Assembly (NCBI RefSeq): GCF_023146395.1
Contig: NZ_JAGLCD010000010.1
Span: forward strand, 62,001 to 126,000
Source of the DNA: Aeromicrobium sp.
Lineage (GTDB): Bacteria; Actinomycetota; Actinomycetes; Propionibacteriales; Nocardioidaceae
Reading direction: 5' to 3'
DNA: 64,000 nt
Position numbers and translations under genes: made by a program. Shown piece after piece: positions 50,631-59,010 of this stretch (position 1 is the stretch's first letter; each line of letters begins with the position of its first letter). Below the pieces are notes generated by a model. It had not been told where the DNA came from. It saw only the letters and a list, made by a program, of their open reading frames with translations, and searched no databases.

Positions 50631-50996
50631 GTGCTCATCCTCCGTCGTGAGATCGCCGCGCACCCGGACCGTGTCTGGCAGCTGGTGACCGACCTGGAGG
50701 CGTGGCCGCGCTGGGGCCCGAGCGTGCGTCGAGCGGAGATCGACGGGCCGTTCGAGGTGGGTGCCACAGGCCGCGTCTGGCCGGTCGTCGGTCCGCCGCT
50801 GCCGTTCGTGCTGACGGCCGTGGTGCCGGGGCGACGCTGGTCGTGGAAGGTCGCCGGGATCCCGGCCACGACCCACGCCGTCGAGGCGTCGGGAGCCGGG
50901 ACACGGCTGAGCATGGGCGTCCCGGTCTGGGCGCCCGCCTACGTCCCCGTGGTGACGATCGCGCTGCGCCGGATCGACCAGCTGGCCCGTGCGTGA
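50631..50996 (+). CDS. SRPBCC-family protein
   Basis: START-like protein of 121 residues, shorter than the other SRPBCC proteins here: RREIAAHPDRVWQLVTDLEA, WPRWGPSVRRAEIDGPFEVG and RRWSWKVAGIPATTHAVEAS. GTG 50631 is the start; the end overlaps the -35 of the next promoter. Probably ligand-binding; function unknown. Confidence 0.78.
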   Translation: MLILRREIAAHPDRVWQLVTDLEAWPRWGPSVRRAEIDGPFEVGATGRVWPVVGPPLPFVLTAVVPGRRWSWKVAGIPATTHAVEASGAGTRLSMGVPVWAPAYVPVVTIALRRIDQLARA

Positions 50997-51015
50997 GCAC
51001 GCGGCCGGTGGGTAC
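50991..51015 (+). promoter_or_regulatory. SigB/SigF-type promoter
   Basis: GCGT (50991-50994), 15-bp spacer, GGGTAC (51010-51015). The ATG at 51025 is only nine bases further on, so the mRNA may be nearly leaderless. Confidence 0.65.
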
Positions 51016-51024
51016 CCCGCCGGC

Positions 51025-51234
51025 ATGACTCCCCTCGACCCGAACCAGAAGGACCCGAAGGACTGGACGCCGGAGGACGCCATGGCGGTCAACGCGGTGC
51101 CCGACGACGTCCGGCTCCACGCCGACCCGTCCGAGACCGAGATCGCCCAGCGCAGCGACGGTGCCGTGGTCGACCCCGAGGCGGAGCCGGAGAACCCGGT
51201 CCCCGACGAGTCGGAGCCGGACGAGCGGGCCTAG
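51025..51234 (+). CDS. Small acidic hypothetical protein
   Basis: Protein of 69 residues, rich in D, E and P (KDPKDWTPEDAMAVNAVPDD; AEPENPVPDESEPDE). Likely disordered. No known domain. The SigB-type promoter immediately upstream argues that it is real and stress-induced. Its stop overlaps the end of the convergent MBL gene. Confidence 0.6.
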   Translation: MTPLDPNQKDPKDWTPEDAMAVNAVPDDVRLHADPSETEIAQRSDGAVVDPEAEPENPVPDESEPDERA

Positions 51235-51839
51235 AGGTTGGCCTTCTCGGCGCCGATCGTGGTGTCGTCACCGTGCCCGGTGTGCACCACGGTCTCGTCG
51301 GGGAGGGCGAAGAGCTTCGCTCGGATCGAGGCCTCGATCGTGGGCCGGTCGCTGAAGGAGCGCCCGGTCGCGCCAGGTCCGCCGTTGAACAGGGTGTCGC
51401 CGGTGAACACCGCACCGAGGTCCGGCGCCAACAGGCAGACAGCGCCGGGAGCGTGGCCCGGCGTGTGCAGCACCGTGAGAGCCGTGTCGGCGACCTCGAT
51501 CGAGAGACCGTCGGAGAGGTCGTGGTCCCAGATGATCGCGTCGCCGTGGGTGAGCTCCCAGACCGGACGGTCGTCCGGGTGCAGGTAGATCGGGGCGCCG
51601 GTGCGCTCGCGCAGCTCGGGGGCCACACGGACGTGGTCGTCGTGCGCGTGCGTGCAGATGATCGCGGTCAGCGTGCGATCGCCGACGACGGCGAGGATGT
51701 CGTCGACCGAGTGCGGGGCGTCGATCACGAGGCACTCGGTGTCGTCGCCGACGACCCAGACGTTGTTGTCGACCTGGTGGGTCTCGCCGTCGAGGCTGAA
51801 GGTGCCGGCCGTGACGGCGTGGTCGATGCGGGCCGCCAT
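51231..51839 (-). CDS. MBL-fold hydrolase of mycothiol-dependent formaldehyde oxidation
   Basis: Metallo-beta-lactamase-fold protein of 202 residues. Zinc ligands: THAHDDH (near residue 63-69), HTPGHAPG near 125, and GDTLF near 145. It is coupled by ATGA to the S-(hydroxymethyl)mycothiol dehydrogenase gene, where such hydrolases are thought to cleave the formyl-mycothiol or related thioester. Start ATG 51839; the longer open frame overlies the dehydrogenase gene. Confidence 0.88.
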   Translation of the reverse strand: MAARIDHAVTAGTFSLDGETHQVDNNVWVVGDDTECLVIDAPHSVDDILAVVGDRTLTAIICTHAHDDHVRVAPELRERTGAPIYLHPDDRPVWELTHGDAIIWDHDLSDGLSIEVADTALTVLHTPGHAPGAVCLLAPDLGAVFTGDTLFNGGPGATGRSFSDRPTIEASIRAKLFALPDETVVHTGHGDDTTIGAEKANL

Positions 51840-52939
51840 CAGAGCACCACGACCGATCGCAGCACGTCGCCGTGGTGCATCCGTTCGAACGCGGCCTCCA
51901 CGGCGTCGATCGCGATCTCCTCGGTCACGAACGCGTCGAGGTCGAGGCGTCCCTGCTGGTAGAGGTCGACGAGCATCGGGAAGTCGCGGCTCGGCAGGCA
52001 GTCGCCGTACCAGCTGGACTTGAGCGAGCCGCCGCGGCCGAACACGTCGATGAGCGGGATCTCGGGCACGGTCATGTCGGGCGTGGGGACTCCCACGAGG
52101 ACCACGGTGCCGGCGAGGTCGCGGGCGTAGAACGCCTGCTTCCACGTCTCCGGGCGCCCCACGGCCTCGATCACGACGTCGGCGCCCTCAGCGCCCGGGT
52201 ACGTCTGGGCGGCGATCTCCTTGATGGCCTCGACCGGGTCGACCTGCGAGGAGTCGACGGTGTGGGTCGCGCCGAGCGTGCGGGCGGTCTCGAGCTTGGC
52301 GGCATCGATGTCGACCGCGATGATCGGGCTGGCACCGGCCAGCGCCGCACCGGCGATCGCGGCCACCCCGACGCCACCGCAGCCGATGACCGCGACGGAG
52401 CGCCCGCGGGTGGCGCCACCGGTGTTGATCGCGGCGCCGATGCCGGCCATGACGCCACAGCCCAGCAGGCCCACGGCCGCCGGACGCGCGGACGGGTCGA
52501 CCTTGGTGCACTGGCCGGCGGCCACGAGCGTCTTCTCCGCGAATGCGCCGATGCCCAGGGCGGGGGACAGCTCCGTGCCGTCCTCGAGCGTCATCTTCTG
52601 CGTCGCGTTGAACGTGTTGAAGCAGTACTGCTGCTCCCCGCGGTTGCACGCTCGGCAGTCGCCGCACACGGCCCGCCAGTTGAGCACCACGAAGTCGCCC
52701 GGGGCGATGTCGGTGACGTCAGGTCCGACGGCCTCCACGACCCCCGCGGCCTCGTGGCCGAGCAGGAACGGGAACTCGTCGTTGATGCCGCCCTCGCGGT
52801 AGTGGAGGTCGGTGTGGCAGACACCGCATGCCTGGACCTGCACGACGGCCTCGCCCGGGCCGGGGTCGGGAACGGTGATCGTCACGAGCTCGACCGGAGC
52901 CCCCTTCGAACGGGCGATGACGGCCTTGACCTGCTGCAT
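51839..52939 (-). CDS. mscR: S-(hydroxymethyl)mycothiol dehydrogenase
   Basis: Zinc-dependent medium-chain dehydrogenase of 366 residues that oxidises the formaldehyde-mycothiol adduct (and may reduce S-nitrosomycothiol). Catalytic zinc ligands: CGVCHTD near residue 37 and GHEAAG near 61; structural zinc [15 protein letters not shown] near 92-106; NAD motif [14 protein letters not shown] near 185. The sequence follows the mycothiol-specific branch ([20 protein letters not shown]). Mycothiol use is restricted to Actinomycetota, which supports the host assignment. Confidence 0.93.
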   Translation of the reverse strand: MQQVKAVIARSKGAPVELVTITVPDPGPGEAVVQVQACGVCHTDLHYREGGINDEFPFLLGHEAAGVVEAVGPDVTDIAPGDFVVLNWRAVCGDCRACNRGEQQYCFNTFNATQKMTLEDGTELSPALGIGAFAEKTLVAAGQCTKVDPSARPAAVGLLGCGVMAGIGAAINTGGATRGRSVAVIGCGGVGVAAIAGAALAGASPIIAVDIDAAKLETARTLGATHTVDSSQVDPVEAIKEIAAQTYPGAEGADVVIEAVGRPETWKQAFYARDLAGTVVLVGVPTPDMTVPEIPLIDVFGRGGSLKSSWYGDCLPSRDFPMLVDLYQQGRLDLDAFVTEEIAIDAVEAAFERMHHGDVLRSVVVL

Positions 52940-53000
52940 GGGCGTGCACTCCTTCGTCGACTGGTCGCCAGTCTGTCAGAGCCGTGAACGGTGTCACGGT

Positions 53001-53025
53001 GCATGGTCCTGGGGGGAGCGGGTAC
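53001..53025 (+). promoter_or_regulatory. SigB/SigF-type promoter
   Basis: GCAT (53001-53004), 15-bp spacer, GGGTAC (53020-53025), upstream of the three-gene envelope operon starting at 53078. Confidence 0.65.
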
Positions 53026-53077
53026 GGCCCAGGAAGCCGGTGGGCAGTCGGTCCACCGCGTCATCCCTGGAGGAACC

Positions 53078-53440
53078 ATGCTGAGGAAGACCACCATCCT
53101 GGCGGCCGCCGGCATCGGCTACGTGCTCGGCACCCGCGCCGGCCGCGAGCGGTACGAGCAGATCGTGTCCGCGTTCGACGGCGTGCGCTCGAACCCACAG
53201 GTCCAGAAGGCCGCGGCCCAGGCCCAGGAGTACGCCGCCCAGCAGGCGCCCGTCGTCAAGGAGAAGGCCCAGGAGGCCGCCGCCAAGGCGAGTGGCACGG
53301 TCAAGGACGTGCTCTCCTCCGACGACGACGCGGCCCCCGACACCTCGGTCCCGGGTGCCCCGAGCGCCCGGACCCCCAAGCCGCACGGCGACCCGCTGCC
53401 GGGCACCCCGGAGAACCCGGTGGAGGCCGACCATGCCTGA
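53078..53440 (+). CDS. YtxH-like small protein
   Basis: Protein of 120 residues. A short hydrophobic N-terminus (TTILAAAGIGYVLGTRAGRE) with the GYVLG-RAG-R-Y motif of YtxH-like stress proteins leads into an amphipathic helix (QKAAAQAQEYAAQQAPVVKE) and a proline-rich tail. Probably membrane-attached. First gene of an operon with the holin-like and DUF3618 genes; overlaps the next by eight bases. GGAGGAACC precedes the ATG. SigB-type promoter upstream. Confidence 0.75.
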   Translation: MLRKTTILAAAGIGYVLGTRAGRERYEQIVSAFDGVRSNPQVQKAAAQAQEYAAQQAPVVKEKAQEAAAKASGTVKDVLSSDDDAAPDTSVPGAPSARTPKPHGDPLPGTPENPVEADHA

Positions 53441-53825
53441 GCGAGGTGCGCCGCAGGACGCCACGGTCGGCGAGCTCGCGGTGCAGCTCACCGAGCACAC
53501 CAGCCGCCTGGTGCACGACGAGGTCGAGCTGGCGAAGGCCGAGCTCCGCGAGAGCGCCAGGCATGCGGGCGTCGGCGCCGGCCTGTTCGGTGCCACCGGG
53601 CTGCTCGCGGTGCTCGGGCTCGGCGCGCTCGTCGCCGCGGCGGTCGCCGCGCTGGCCCTGGTCCTCGACGTGTGGCTGGCCGCACTGGTCGTGGCAGTGA
53701 TCCTGTTCGCGATCGCGGGCGTCGGCGCTCTGCTCGGTCTTGCGCAGATCAAGGAGGTCGGGCCGCCCAGCACGGCCGAGAACGTCAAGAAGGACCTGGC
53801 TGCCGCGAAGGGAGAGCACGCATGA
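53433..53825 (+). CDS. Holin-X (Phage_holin_3_6) family membrane protein
   Basis: Protein of 130 residues with two adjacent membrane segments (GLLAVLGLGALVAAAVAALA and LVVAVILFAIAGVGALLGL) behind an amphipathic N-terminus, HTSRLVHDEVELAKAELRES, the hallmark of the actinobacterial Holin-X family. Despite the name these are housekeeping envelope proteins usually found with DUF3618 partners, as here. Overlaps both neighbours. Confidence 0.85.
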   Translation: MPERGAPQDATVGELAVQLTEHTSRLVHDEVELAKAELRESARHAGVGAGLFGATGLLAVLGLGALVAAAVAALALVLDVWLAALVVAVILFAIAGVGALLGLAQIKEVGPPSTAENVKKDLAAAKGEHA

Positions 53826-54049
53826 CCGGCACGGACCGTCCCGGACCCGGCGCCTCGGCCCGGGAGATCGAGGCTGACATCGAGCGCACTCGCGAGCAGC
53901 TGGCCGACACGATCGACGAGCTGGGTGACCGCCTGGCGCCCGCCCACGTGGCGGGGCGCGCCAAGGACGGTCTCGTCGGACGCTGGCCGCAGCTGGCGGT
54001 GCTGGGTGTCACCGCGGTGGCGATCGCCGTCGCCTGGCGGCGGCTCTGA
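53822..54049 (+). CDS. DUF3618 domain protein
   Basis: Protein of 75 residues: REIEADIERTREQLADTIDE is the DUF3618 signature, followed by one C-terminal membrane helix (LAVLGVTAVAIAVAW). Coupled to the holin-like gene by ATGA. Probably forms an envelope complex with it. Function unknown. Confidence 0.87.
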   Translation: MTGTDRPGPGASAREIEADIERTREQLADTIDELGDRLAPAHVAGRAKDGLVGRWPQLAVLGVTAVAIAVAWRRL

Positions 54050-54052
54050 CCT

Positions 54053-54078
54053 GATTGGCCCGCAGGTTCCGCGGGTAC
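54053..54078 (+). promoter_or_regulatory. SigB/SigF-type promoter
   Basis: GATT (54053-54056), 16-bp spacer, GGGTAC (54073-54078), nine bases before the SRPBCC ATG at 54088. Confidence 0.55.
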
Positions 54079-54087
54079 TCCTCGGTC

Positions 54088-54519
54088 ATGACCACCATCA
54101 GCAGAACGTTCATCGTCGACCCCCGGCCCGCCGTCGTGCTGGACTACCTCAAGGACTTCGCGAACGCCGAGGACTGGGATCCTGGCACCGAGACGTGTGT
54201 GCGTCTGGACGACGGCCCTGTCGCCGTCGGCAGCACCTGGAAGAACACGTCGAAGATCGCTGGCGTCTCGACCGAGCTCGTCTACGAGCTGACCGAGCTC
54301 ACGGATGCGAAGGTCGTCTTCCATGGCGCCAACGAGACCGCCGACACGACTGACACGATCGAGGTCGTGGCGTCCGGCAGCGGTTCCGAGATCACGTACA
54401 CCGCTGACATCGAGATGAGCGGAGCCGCAAAGCTGGCGACCCCGGTCGTCAAGCTCGTGTTCGAGAAGATCGGCAGCGACACCGAGGACGACATGGTCAC
54501 GGTGCTCAACCGTCTGTGA
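54088..54519 (+). CDS. SRPBCC-family protein
   Basis: START-like protein of 143 residues: ISRTFIVDPRPAVVLDYLKD, EDWDPGTETCVRLDDGPVAV and a C-terminal helix (PVVKLVFEKIGSDTEDDMVT). Of the polyketide-cyclase group common in mycobacteria. A SigB-type promoter and its own terminator make it a monocistronic stress-controlled unit. Confidence 0.82.
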   Translation: MTTISRTFIVDPRPAVVLDYLKDFANAEDWDPGTETCVRLDDGPVAVGSTWKNTSKIAGVSTELVYELTELTDAKVVFHGANETADTTDTIEVVASGSGSEITYTADIEMSGAAKLATPVVKLVFEKIGSDTEDDMVTVLNRL

Positions 54520-54542
54520 CGCGGCCGCGTCCACAGACGAAC

Positions 54543-54581
54543 GAAGGCCCTGGCCCGATGTCGAATCGGGCCAGGGCCTTC
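54543..54581. terminator. Bidirectional terminator
   Basis: GAAGGCCCTGGCCCGAT (54543-54559) pairs perfectly with ATCGGGCCAGGGCCTTC (54565-54581) around a five-base loop. It separates the convergent SRPBCC and small proline-rich genes. Confidence 0.8.
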
Positions 54582-54604
54582 CCCGCATGCGTGAAGCGGG
54601 GGTC

Positions 54605-54769
54605 TCAGTGGGCGGCCGGGCCGTCCGGTCGCGGTTCGGTCTGCGGCTCCGGGGCGACGTCCGGGTCGGCGGGGTCGGGCAGGCCTGGTTCGATCACGGG
54701 CTCGGCTCCGGGCACGCCCGGCTCCTGCGGCTTGACCGGCTGGGCCGGGTCAGGCGGTGCGACGGTCAT
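54605..54769 (-). CDS. Small proline-rich hypothetical protein
   Basis: Peptide of 54 residues, largely P, D, E and A (PPDPAQPVKPQEPGVPGAEP). No domain; presumably disordered. AGGAG lies five bases before ATG 54769, and a SigB-type promoter is 32 bases upstream, so translation is likely. An in-frame ATG at 54823 lies upstream of the promoter -10 and is excluded. Confidence 0.6.
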   Translation of the reverse strand: MTVAPPDPAQPVKPQEPGVPGAEPVIEPGLPDPADPDVAPEPQTEPRPDGPAAH

Positions 54770-54800
54770 GATCGCTCCTTCCGTGGTGGTCGTCCGGGGA

Positions 54801-54825
54801 GTACCCCGCTGCGGGCGGTTCATGC
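54801..54825 (-). promoter_or_regulatory. SigB/SigF-type promoter
   Basis: On the minus strand GCAT (54825-54822), 15-bp spacer, GGGTAC (54806-54801), reading toward the small proline-rich gene. It lies between that gene and the end of the sigma gene. Confidence 0.65.
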
Positions 54826-54835
54826 GCCGGAGAGG

Positions 54836-55600
54836 TCAGCTCGCCAGCTGAGTCAGTCCCATCCCGTCCCGGATCCGCTCGATCACGGCGGTCAGCCGGC
54901 GGGACACCTGCATCTGCGAGATGCCCAGCTCGCGGCCGATGTCGGCCTGCGTGCGGCCGTCGACGAACCGCATGCTGAGGAGCTGTCGGTCCTGCGCGCT
55001 GAGCTGGCGGATCGTGGGGCGGATGGCCTGCAGGTCCTCGGCGAGCTCGAGCCGGGGATCGACCGAGCCCAGGGTGTGGCCGAACGGTGGGCCGTCGCCC
55101 GGGGTCGGTGCATCGAGCGATCGCGGGGAGAAGGCGCCCAGCACCGCGTCGGCCTCGCGGAGCGCGGACTCGGGCTCGCCGATGCGATGGGCCACCTCGG
55201 CAGGTGTCGCATCGCGCGACAGCTCGGTCCGCAGGTCCTCGCGAGCGACGTTGGCCGCGGCCTGCACCTCCTGGACATGACGCCCGGGACGAACCATCCA
55301 GGCGCTGTCGCGGAAGTGACGGCGCAGCTCGCCGAGGATCGTCGGGACGGCGTAGGCGGTGAAGGAGTGTCGGTCGGCGTCGAACCGGCGCACGGCCTTC
55401 AGCAGACCCAGCCGGGCGACCTGCTCCAGGTCGTCCGTGGCGACGCCGCGACCGCGGTAGCGCCGAGCGAGGCGGCGGGCGAGGGCCAGGTTGTTCTCGA
55501 GCACCTGGTTCTGCAGCGCCTCACGGCGCGGTGACAGCTCGTCGCGAGCCTGGGTGAGAAGCCGGTGCGACTGCTCCTCGAGGGTGGTGGGAGTGGTCAT
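54836..55600 (-). CDS. SigB/SigF-type RNA polymerase sigma factor
   Basis: Group 3 sigma factor of 254 residues. Region 2 (NNLALARRLARRYRGRGVAT, then DDLEQVARLGLLKAVRRFDA and FTAYAVPTILGELRRHFRDS), region 3 (RPGRHVQEVQAA) and region 4 (LRFVDGRTQADIGRELGISQ, with MQVSRRL) are all present. This is the SigB/SigF stress branch, whose -10 consensus in actinobacteria is close to GGGTAC. Eight matching promoter sites are scattered over 40-60 kb around it. No anti-sigma or antagonist gene is adjacent, unlike most SigB/SigF loci. ATG 55600; a longer open frame to 56296 overlies the PfpI gene. Confidence 0.92.
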   Translation of the reverse strand: MTTPTTLEEQSHRLLTQARDELSPRREALQNQVLENNLALARRLARRYRGRGVATDDLEQVARLGLLKAVRRFDADRHSFTAYAVPTILGELRRHFRDSAWMVRPGRHVQEVQAAANVAREDLRTELSRDATPAEVAHRIGEPESALREADAVLGAFSPRSLDAPTPGDGPPFGHTLGSVDPRLELAEDLQAIRPTIRQLSAQDRQLLSMRFVDGRTQADIGRELGISQMQVSRRLTAVIERIRDGMGLTQLAS

Positions 55601-55834
55601 GGCACGTTCCGTTCTCGAGCGAGGGAACGGCTGGAGGCTCAACCGGTGATGCATGGACGTGTCACACCACGGAACCACGGCGGGACAAACCCGGCAACGC
55701 GAGAGCGGCGTCACGACCCCGGCCGCAGAACCAGGCTCACGCTCCCGCATGGCGTCGTGTCGGCGTGCGGACTCGTGGCGGGCGGTTAGCGTCGAAGGTG
55801 AGCAATCGACGCACCCGACTCGGGAGGAGCACGC

Positions 55835-56389
55835 ATGAGCACGCTGCAGGGAAAGAAGATCGCCGTCCTGACGTCGCAGGAGGGGGTCGAGAAGGCCGAG
55901 CTCGAGTCGCCGATCGCCGCGATCCGTGAGGCCGGGGGCACTGCCGTGCACGTTGCCCCGAAGCTGGAGCCCGTGCAGTCGATGGTCGGCGACACCGACA
56001 AGGACGCGACCTTCGACCCCGATGCGACGGTCTCCGACGTCGACGCGGCCGACTTTGACGCGCTGGTCATCCCCGGCGGCACCGTCAACGCCGACCACGT
56101 GCGCGGCGACGCGGCGTCGGTCGCGCTCGTCACGGCGTTCGTCGAGGCCAAGAAGCCCGTCGCCGCGATCTGTCACGGACCGTGGGCCCTCGTCGAGGCC
56201 GGCGTTCTGCCGGGCAAGACGCTGACCTCGTTCCCGACGCTGCAGACCGACATCGTCAACGCGGGCGGCTCGTGGGTCGACGAGACCGTCTTCCACTGCC
56301 CCGCCAACGGCTGGGACCTCATCACCTCGCGCAACCCGGACGATCTCGAGGCCTTCAACGCCACGATCGCCGAGGTCGTGGGCGGCTGA
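55835..56389 (+). CDS. DJ-1/PfpI-family protein
   Basis: Type 1 glutamine-amidotransferase-like protein of 184 residues. The nucleophile cysteine is in AAICHGPWALVEAGV near residue 112, the acidic partner in LESPIAAIREAGG, and the family opening KIAVLTSQEGVEKAEL is clear. Homologs are stress proteins with protease, deglycase or chaperone activity claims. Monocistronic; GGAGGAGC precedes ATG. Confidence 0.92.
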   Translation: MSTLQGKKIAVLTSQEGVEKAELESPIAAIREAGGTAVHVAPKLEPVQSMVGDTDKDATFDPDATVSDVDAADFDALVIPGGTVNADHVRGDAASVALVTAFVEAKKPVAAICHGPWALVEAGVLPGKTLTSFPTLQTDIVNAGGSWVDETVFHCPANGWDLITSRNPDDLEAFNATIAEVVGG

Positions 56390-56453
56390 CGCCGCAGACG
56401 CAGTCTGCGCGTCAGGGTCCCCACCGGCGAGGAACGAGCCGGTCAGCCCGGTC

Positions 56454-56597
56454 GTCGAGTGGCGTCCGAGGAACGAGGACGGCGTATCGCGTCGCTACCC
56501 GCCTGACGGTGAGCGGTCGGACCCGCCGTTGCAACCGAGTGCCCGAACCTGACCGGGTCTCGATACGCCCGCTCGCAGAGCTCGCGAGGCACTCGAC
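56454..56597. repeat. Intergenic inverted repeat
   Basis: GTCGAGT (56454-56460) pairs with ACTCGAC (56591-56597), and GGCGTATCG (56481-56489) with CGATACGCC (56561-56569), framing a spacer between the convergent pfpI-like and ligD genes. Words such as TCTCGATACGCCCGCTCG are of a kind I recall as dispersed repeats in actinobacteria. Confidence 0.5.
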
Positions 56598-56621
56598 CAG
56601 CGAGGTGGTGACCGCACCCGG

Positions 56622-59009
56622 TCAGGTGGCAGAGGTCTCCCGCACGATGTCGGTCGCCTCGAGGTCCGTCCGCAGGCCCTTCCAGACGGGATGGCGCAGA
56701 TGGCCTGAGGCCGTCAGCTCGGCGTACGTGACCTCGCCGACGAGCTTCGGCGTGACCCACTGCGCGTCACGCTCGACGTCGCGCGGCACCTCCGTGAAGG
56801 GCGAGGTCTTCCGGCCCAGCCGTCCGAGTCGATGCTCCAGCTCGTGCAGGTCCCGTTCGCCGAAGCCCGAGCCGACGCGGCCGACGTACGTCACGCCGCC
56901 GTCCTCGGGAATGCCGACCAGCAGTGACCCGATCGAGCCCGCGCGTCGACCACGCCCGGGCCGCCAGCCGCCGATCACGACCGACTGCGCCGCGAGGTGC
57001 TTGATCTTGATCCACGACCGCGACCGTCGGCCGGGCAGGTAGCGCGAGCCGAGGCGCTTTGCGACGACCCCCTCGAGGCCACGGTCGCGGCTCTGGGCGA
57101 TCGCCGCGTCGAGGTCGCCCTCGACCGCGGCGGGCAGGTCGACGCTGTCGAGGTCGTCCAGGCCGAGGTCCTGCAGGAGCTCGCGGCGTCGTGCGTACCC
57201 CGAGCCGATCAGGTCCTTGCCGCCGGCGCGCAGCACGTCGAACACGAGGAGACGCACGGGAACCTCCTCGCGAGCAGCGGTGATCTCGGCGCTGCGGGAG
57301 AGCTGGATGCGGTGCTGCAGCAGCGAGAAGTCCGGGGCGCCGCGACGACCGAGGGCGACGATCTCGCCGTCGAGGACGAGCGGCTGCTCCGGTTGCAGAC
57401 CGGCGAGCGCCTCGGTGACCTCGGGATAGGTGGCCGCCACGGGACGTCCCGACCGGCTGAACAGCTCCACGTCGCTCCCGTCGACGACGGCGATCGTGCG
57501 GACGCCGTCCCACTTGAGCTCGAAGGCCCAGTCGCCGTCGTCCTCGACGTCCGCTGCGGAGCCGAGGGTCGCGAGCATCGGATCGACCGCCGCGTCGCGG
57601 AGCGAGGCTCGACCGGACGATCCATGCGGTTCCATGACGTGCGCGAGCCAGTTCGTGCCGGTCCGAATCAGGGCCAGCCGGCGGTGCTCCCCGCCGAGTC
57701 CGCCGTCGTGGCTGCCCCGGAGGGTCACGATGACCTCGCCGTCGTTCCACTTCTCGGTGTCGTACTCGCCGGTGTCCCAGATCAGCGACTCGCCGCCGCC
57801 GTACTCGCCCTGGGGGATCGTGCCCTCGAACGTCGCGTACTCCAGCGGGTGGTCCTCGGTGGGCACCGCGAGCCGGTTCCGCCGCGGGTCGTCGGGCAGG
57901 CCCTTGGGCAGCGCCCAGCAGCGCAGGACGCCGTCGCGCTCGAGCCGCAGGTCCCAGTGCAGGCTGCTCGCGTGGTGCTCGTGGACGACGAACAGACGGC
58001 CCTCGCCGGAGCCCTTCGGGGCCGGGGTGGCCGGCACCGGTTCAGGGGTGCGACGGGCATCGCGCTTGGACCGGTACTCGCGCAGGAGGTCGGTCTCGCG
58101 ATCGGCGCCGCCCCCGTGGCCTGGCGTGTGGCCGAGCGGTGCCATCGGATCCTTGCGCCGTTTCATCCGCGCCAGCACCTCGTCCATGCGCAGCTGCCGA
58201 AGGTCGGGGTCGTTCAGCTCACGCCACGTCCGCGGCACGGCGACGTAGGGCTGCTCACCCCCTCGCAGCGAGTACGGCGCCACGGTGGTCTTGCTGCCGT
58301 TGTTCTGGCTCCAGTCGACGAGCACCTTGCCCTGGCGGTCGGTCTTGCGCATCGACGACACGACCAGGTCCGGCAGCTGCTCCTCGAGGGCCTGCGCGAG
58401 TCGCTTCGCGACGGCGTTGATCGCCTCGGCGTCGTGCGAGCCGTCCAGTGCGGCGTAGAGGTGGATGCCCTTGCTGCCGCTCGTGACGGGCACCGGGTCG
58501 AGCCCGATGTCCTTCAGCATCGCCCGGGCTCGCTTCGCGACCTCGACGCACTCCGGCAGACCGACGCCCGGCCCGGGATCGAGGTCGAGCACCAGGCGGT
58601 CGGGGTTCTCGTGATTGCCCTTCGGACCGACCCGCCACTGCGGGACGTGCAGCTCGAGCGCCGCGACCTGACCTGCCCAGGCGAGAGCGGCCTGCTCCTC
58701 GAAGCGTGGGTAGCGCGTGCGGTGGTCCCGGTGGCTGACCTCGACGCGCGGGATCCAGTCGGGTGCGGAGTCAGGCAGGTTCTTCTCGAAGAAGACCTCG
58801 CCCGGCGAGCGCTCGGTGCCCACGCCGTCGACCCAGCGCTTGCGGGTCACGATGCGCCCGGCGACGTGCGGGAGCAGGTACGGCGCGATCTCGACGTAGT
58901 AGCGGATGACATCGGCCTTGGTCGTGCCCGTAGCCGGGTACAGGACCTTGTCCGGGTGGGTCAGCCGCAGCCGGCGCCCGCCGATCTCGGTCGTGACGGG
59001 CGAGGCCAC
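56622..59009 (-). CDS. ligD: Multidomain DNA ligase D
   Basis: NHEJ enzyme of 795 residues with the mycobacterial order: N-terminal polymerase/primase domain (THPDKVLYPATGTTKADVIR; LVLDLDPGPGV with the catalytic D-x-D, about 1-290), central 3'-phosphoesterase (FVVHEHHASSLHWDLRLERD, about 335-460), and C-terminal ATP-dependent ligase with the nucleotidyl lysine in FELKWDGVRTI near residue 497 and GSLLVGIPEDGGVTYVGRVG in the OB fold. Starts one base after the Ku stop, so the pair is co-transcribed. Confidence 0.95.
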   Translation of the reverse strand: MASPVTTEIGGRRLRLTHPDKVLYPATGTTKADVIRYYVEIAPYLLPHVAGRIVTRKRWVDGVGTERSPGEVFFEKNLPDSAPDWIPRVEVSHRDHRTRYPRFEEQAALAWAGQVAALELHVPQWRVGPKGNHENPDRLVLDLDPGPGVGLPECVEVAKRARAMLKDIGLDPVPVTSGSKGIHLYAALDGSHDAEAINAVAKRLAQALEEQLPDLVVSSMRKTDRQGKVLVDWSQNNGSKTTVAPYSLRGGEQPYVAVPRTWRELNDPDLRQLRMDEVLARMKRRKDPMAPLGHTPGHGGGADRETDLLREYRSKRDARRTPEPVPATPAPKGSGEGRLFVVHEHHASSLHWDLRLERDGVLRCWALPKGLPDDPRRNRLAVPTEDHPLEYATFEGTIPQGEYGGGESLIWDTGEYDTEKWNDGEVIVTLRGSHDGGLGGEHRRLALIRTGTNWLAHVMEPHGSSGRASLRDAAVDPMLATLGSAADVEDDGDWAFELKWDGVRTIAVVDGSDVELFSRSGRPVAATYPEVTEALAGLQPEQPLVLDGEIVALGRRGAPDFSLLQHRIQLSRSAEITAAREEVPVRLLVFDVLRAGGKDLIGSGYARRRELLQDLGLDDLDSVDLPAAVEGDLDAAIAQSRDRGLEGVVAKRLGSRYLPGRRSRSWIKIKHLAAQSVVIGGWRPGRGRRAGSIGSLLVGIPEDGGVTYVGRVGSGFGERDLHELEHRLGRLGRKTSPFTEVPRDVERDAQWVTPKLVGEVTYAELTASGHLRHPVWKGLRTDLEATDIVRETSAT

Positions 59010-59010
59010 G

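Noticed and set aside
47970-51092. A 1040-codon minus-strand ORF
   Set aside because: Antisense shadow of the MMPL gene, histidine/aspartate/arginine-rich with no motifs.
53433-53825. Prophage holin
   Set aside because: The Holin-X family with DUF3618 is chromosomal in actinobacteria and no other phage genes are nearby.
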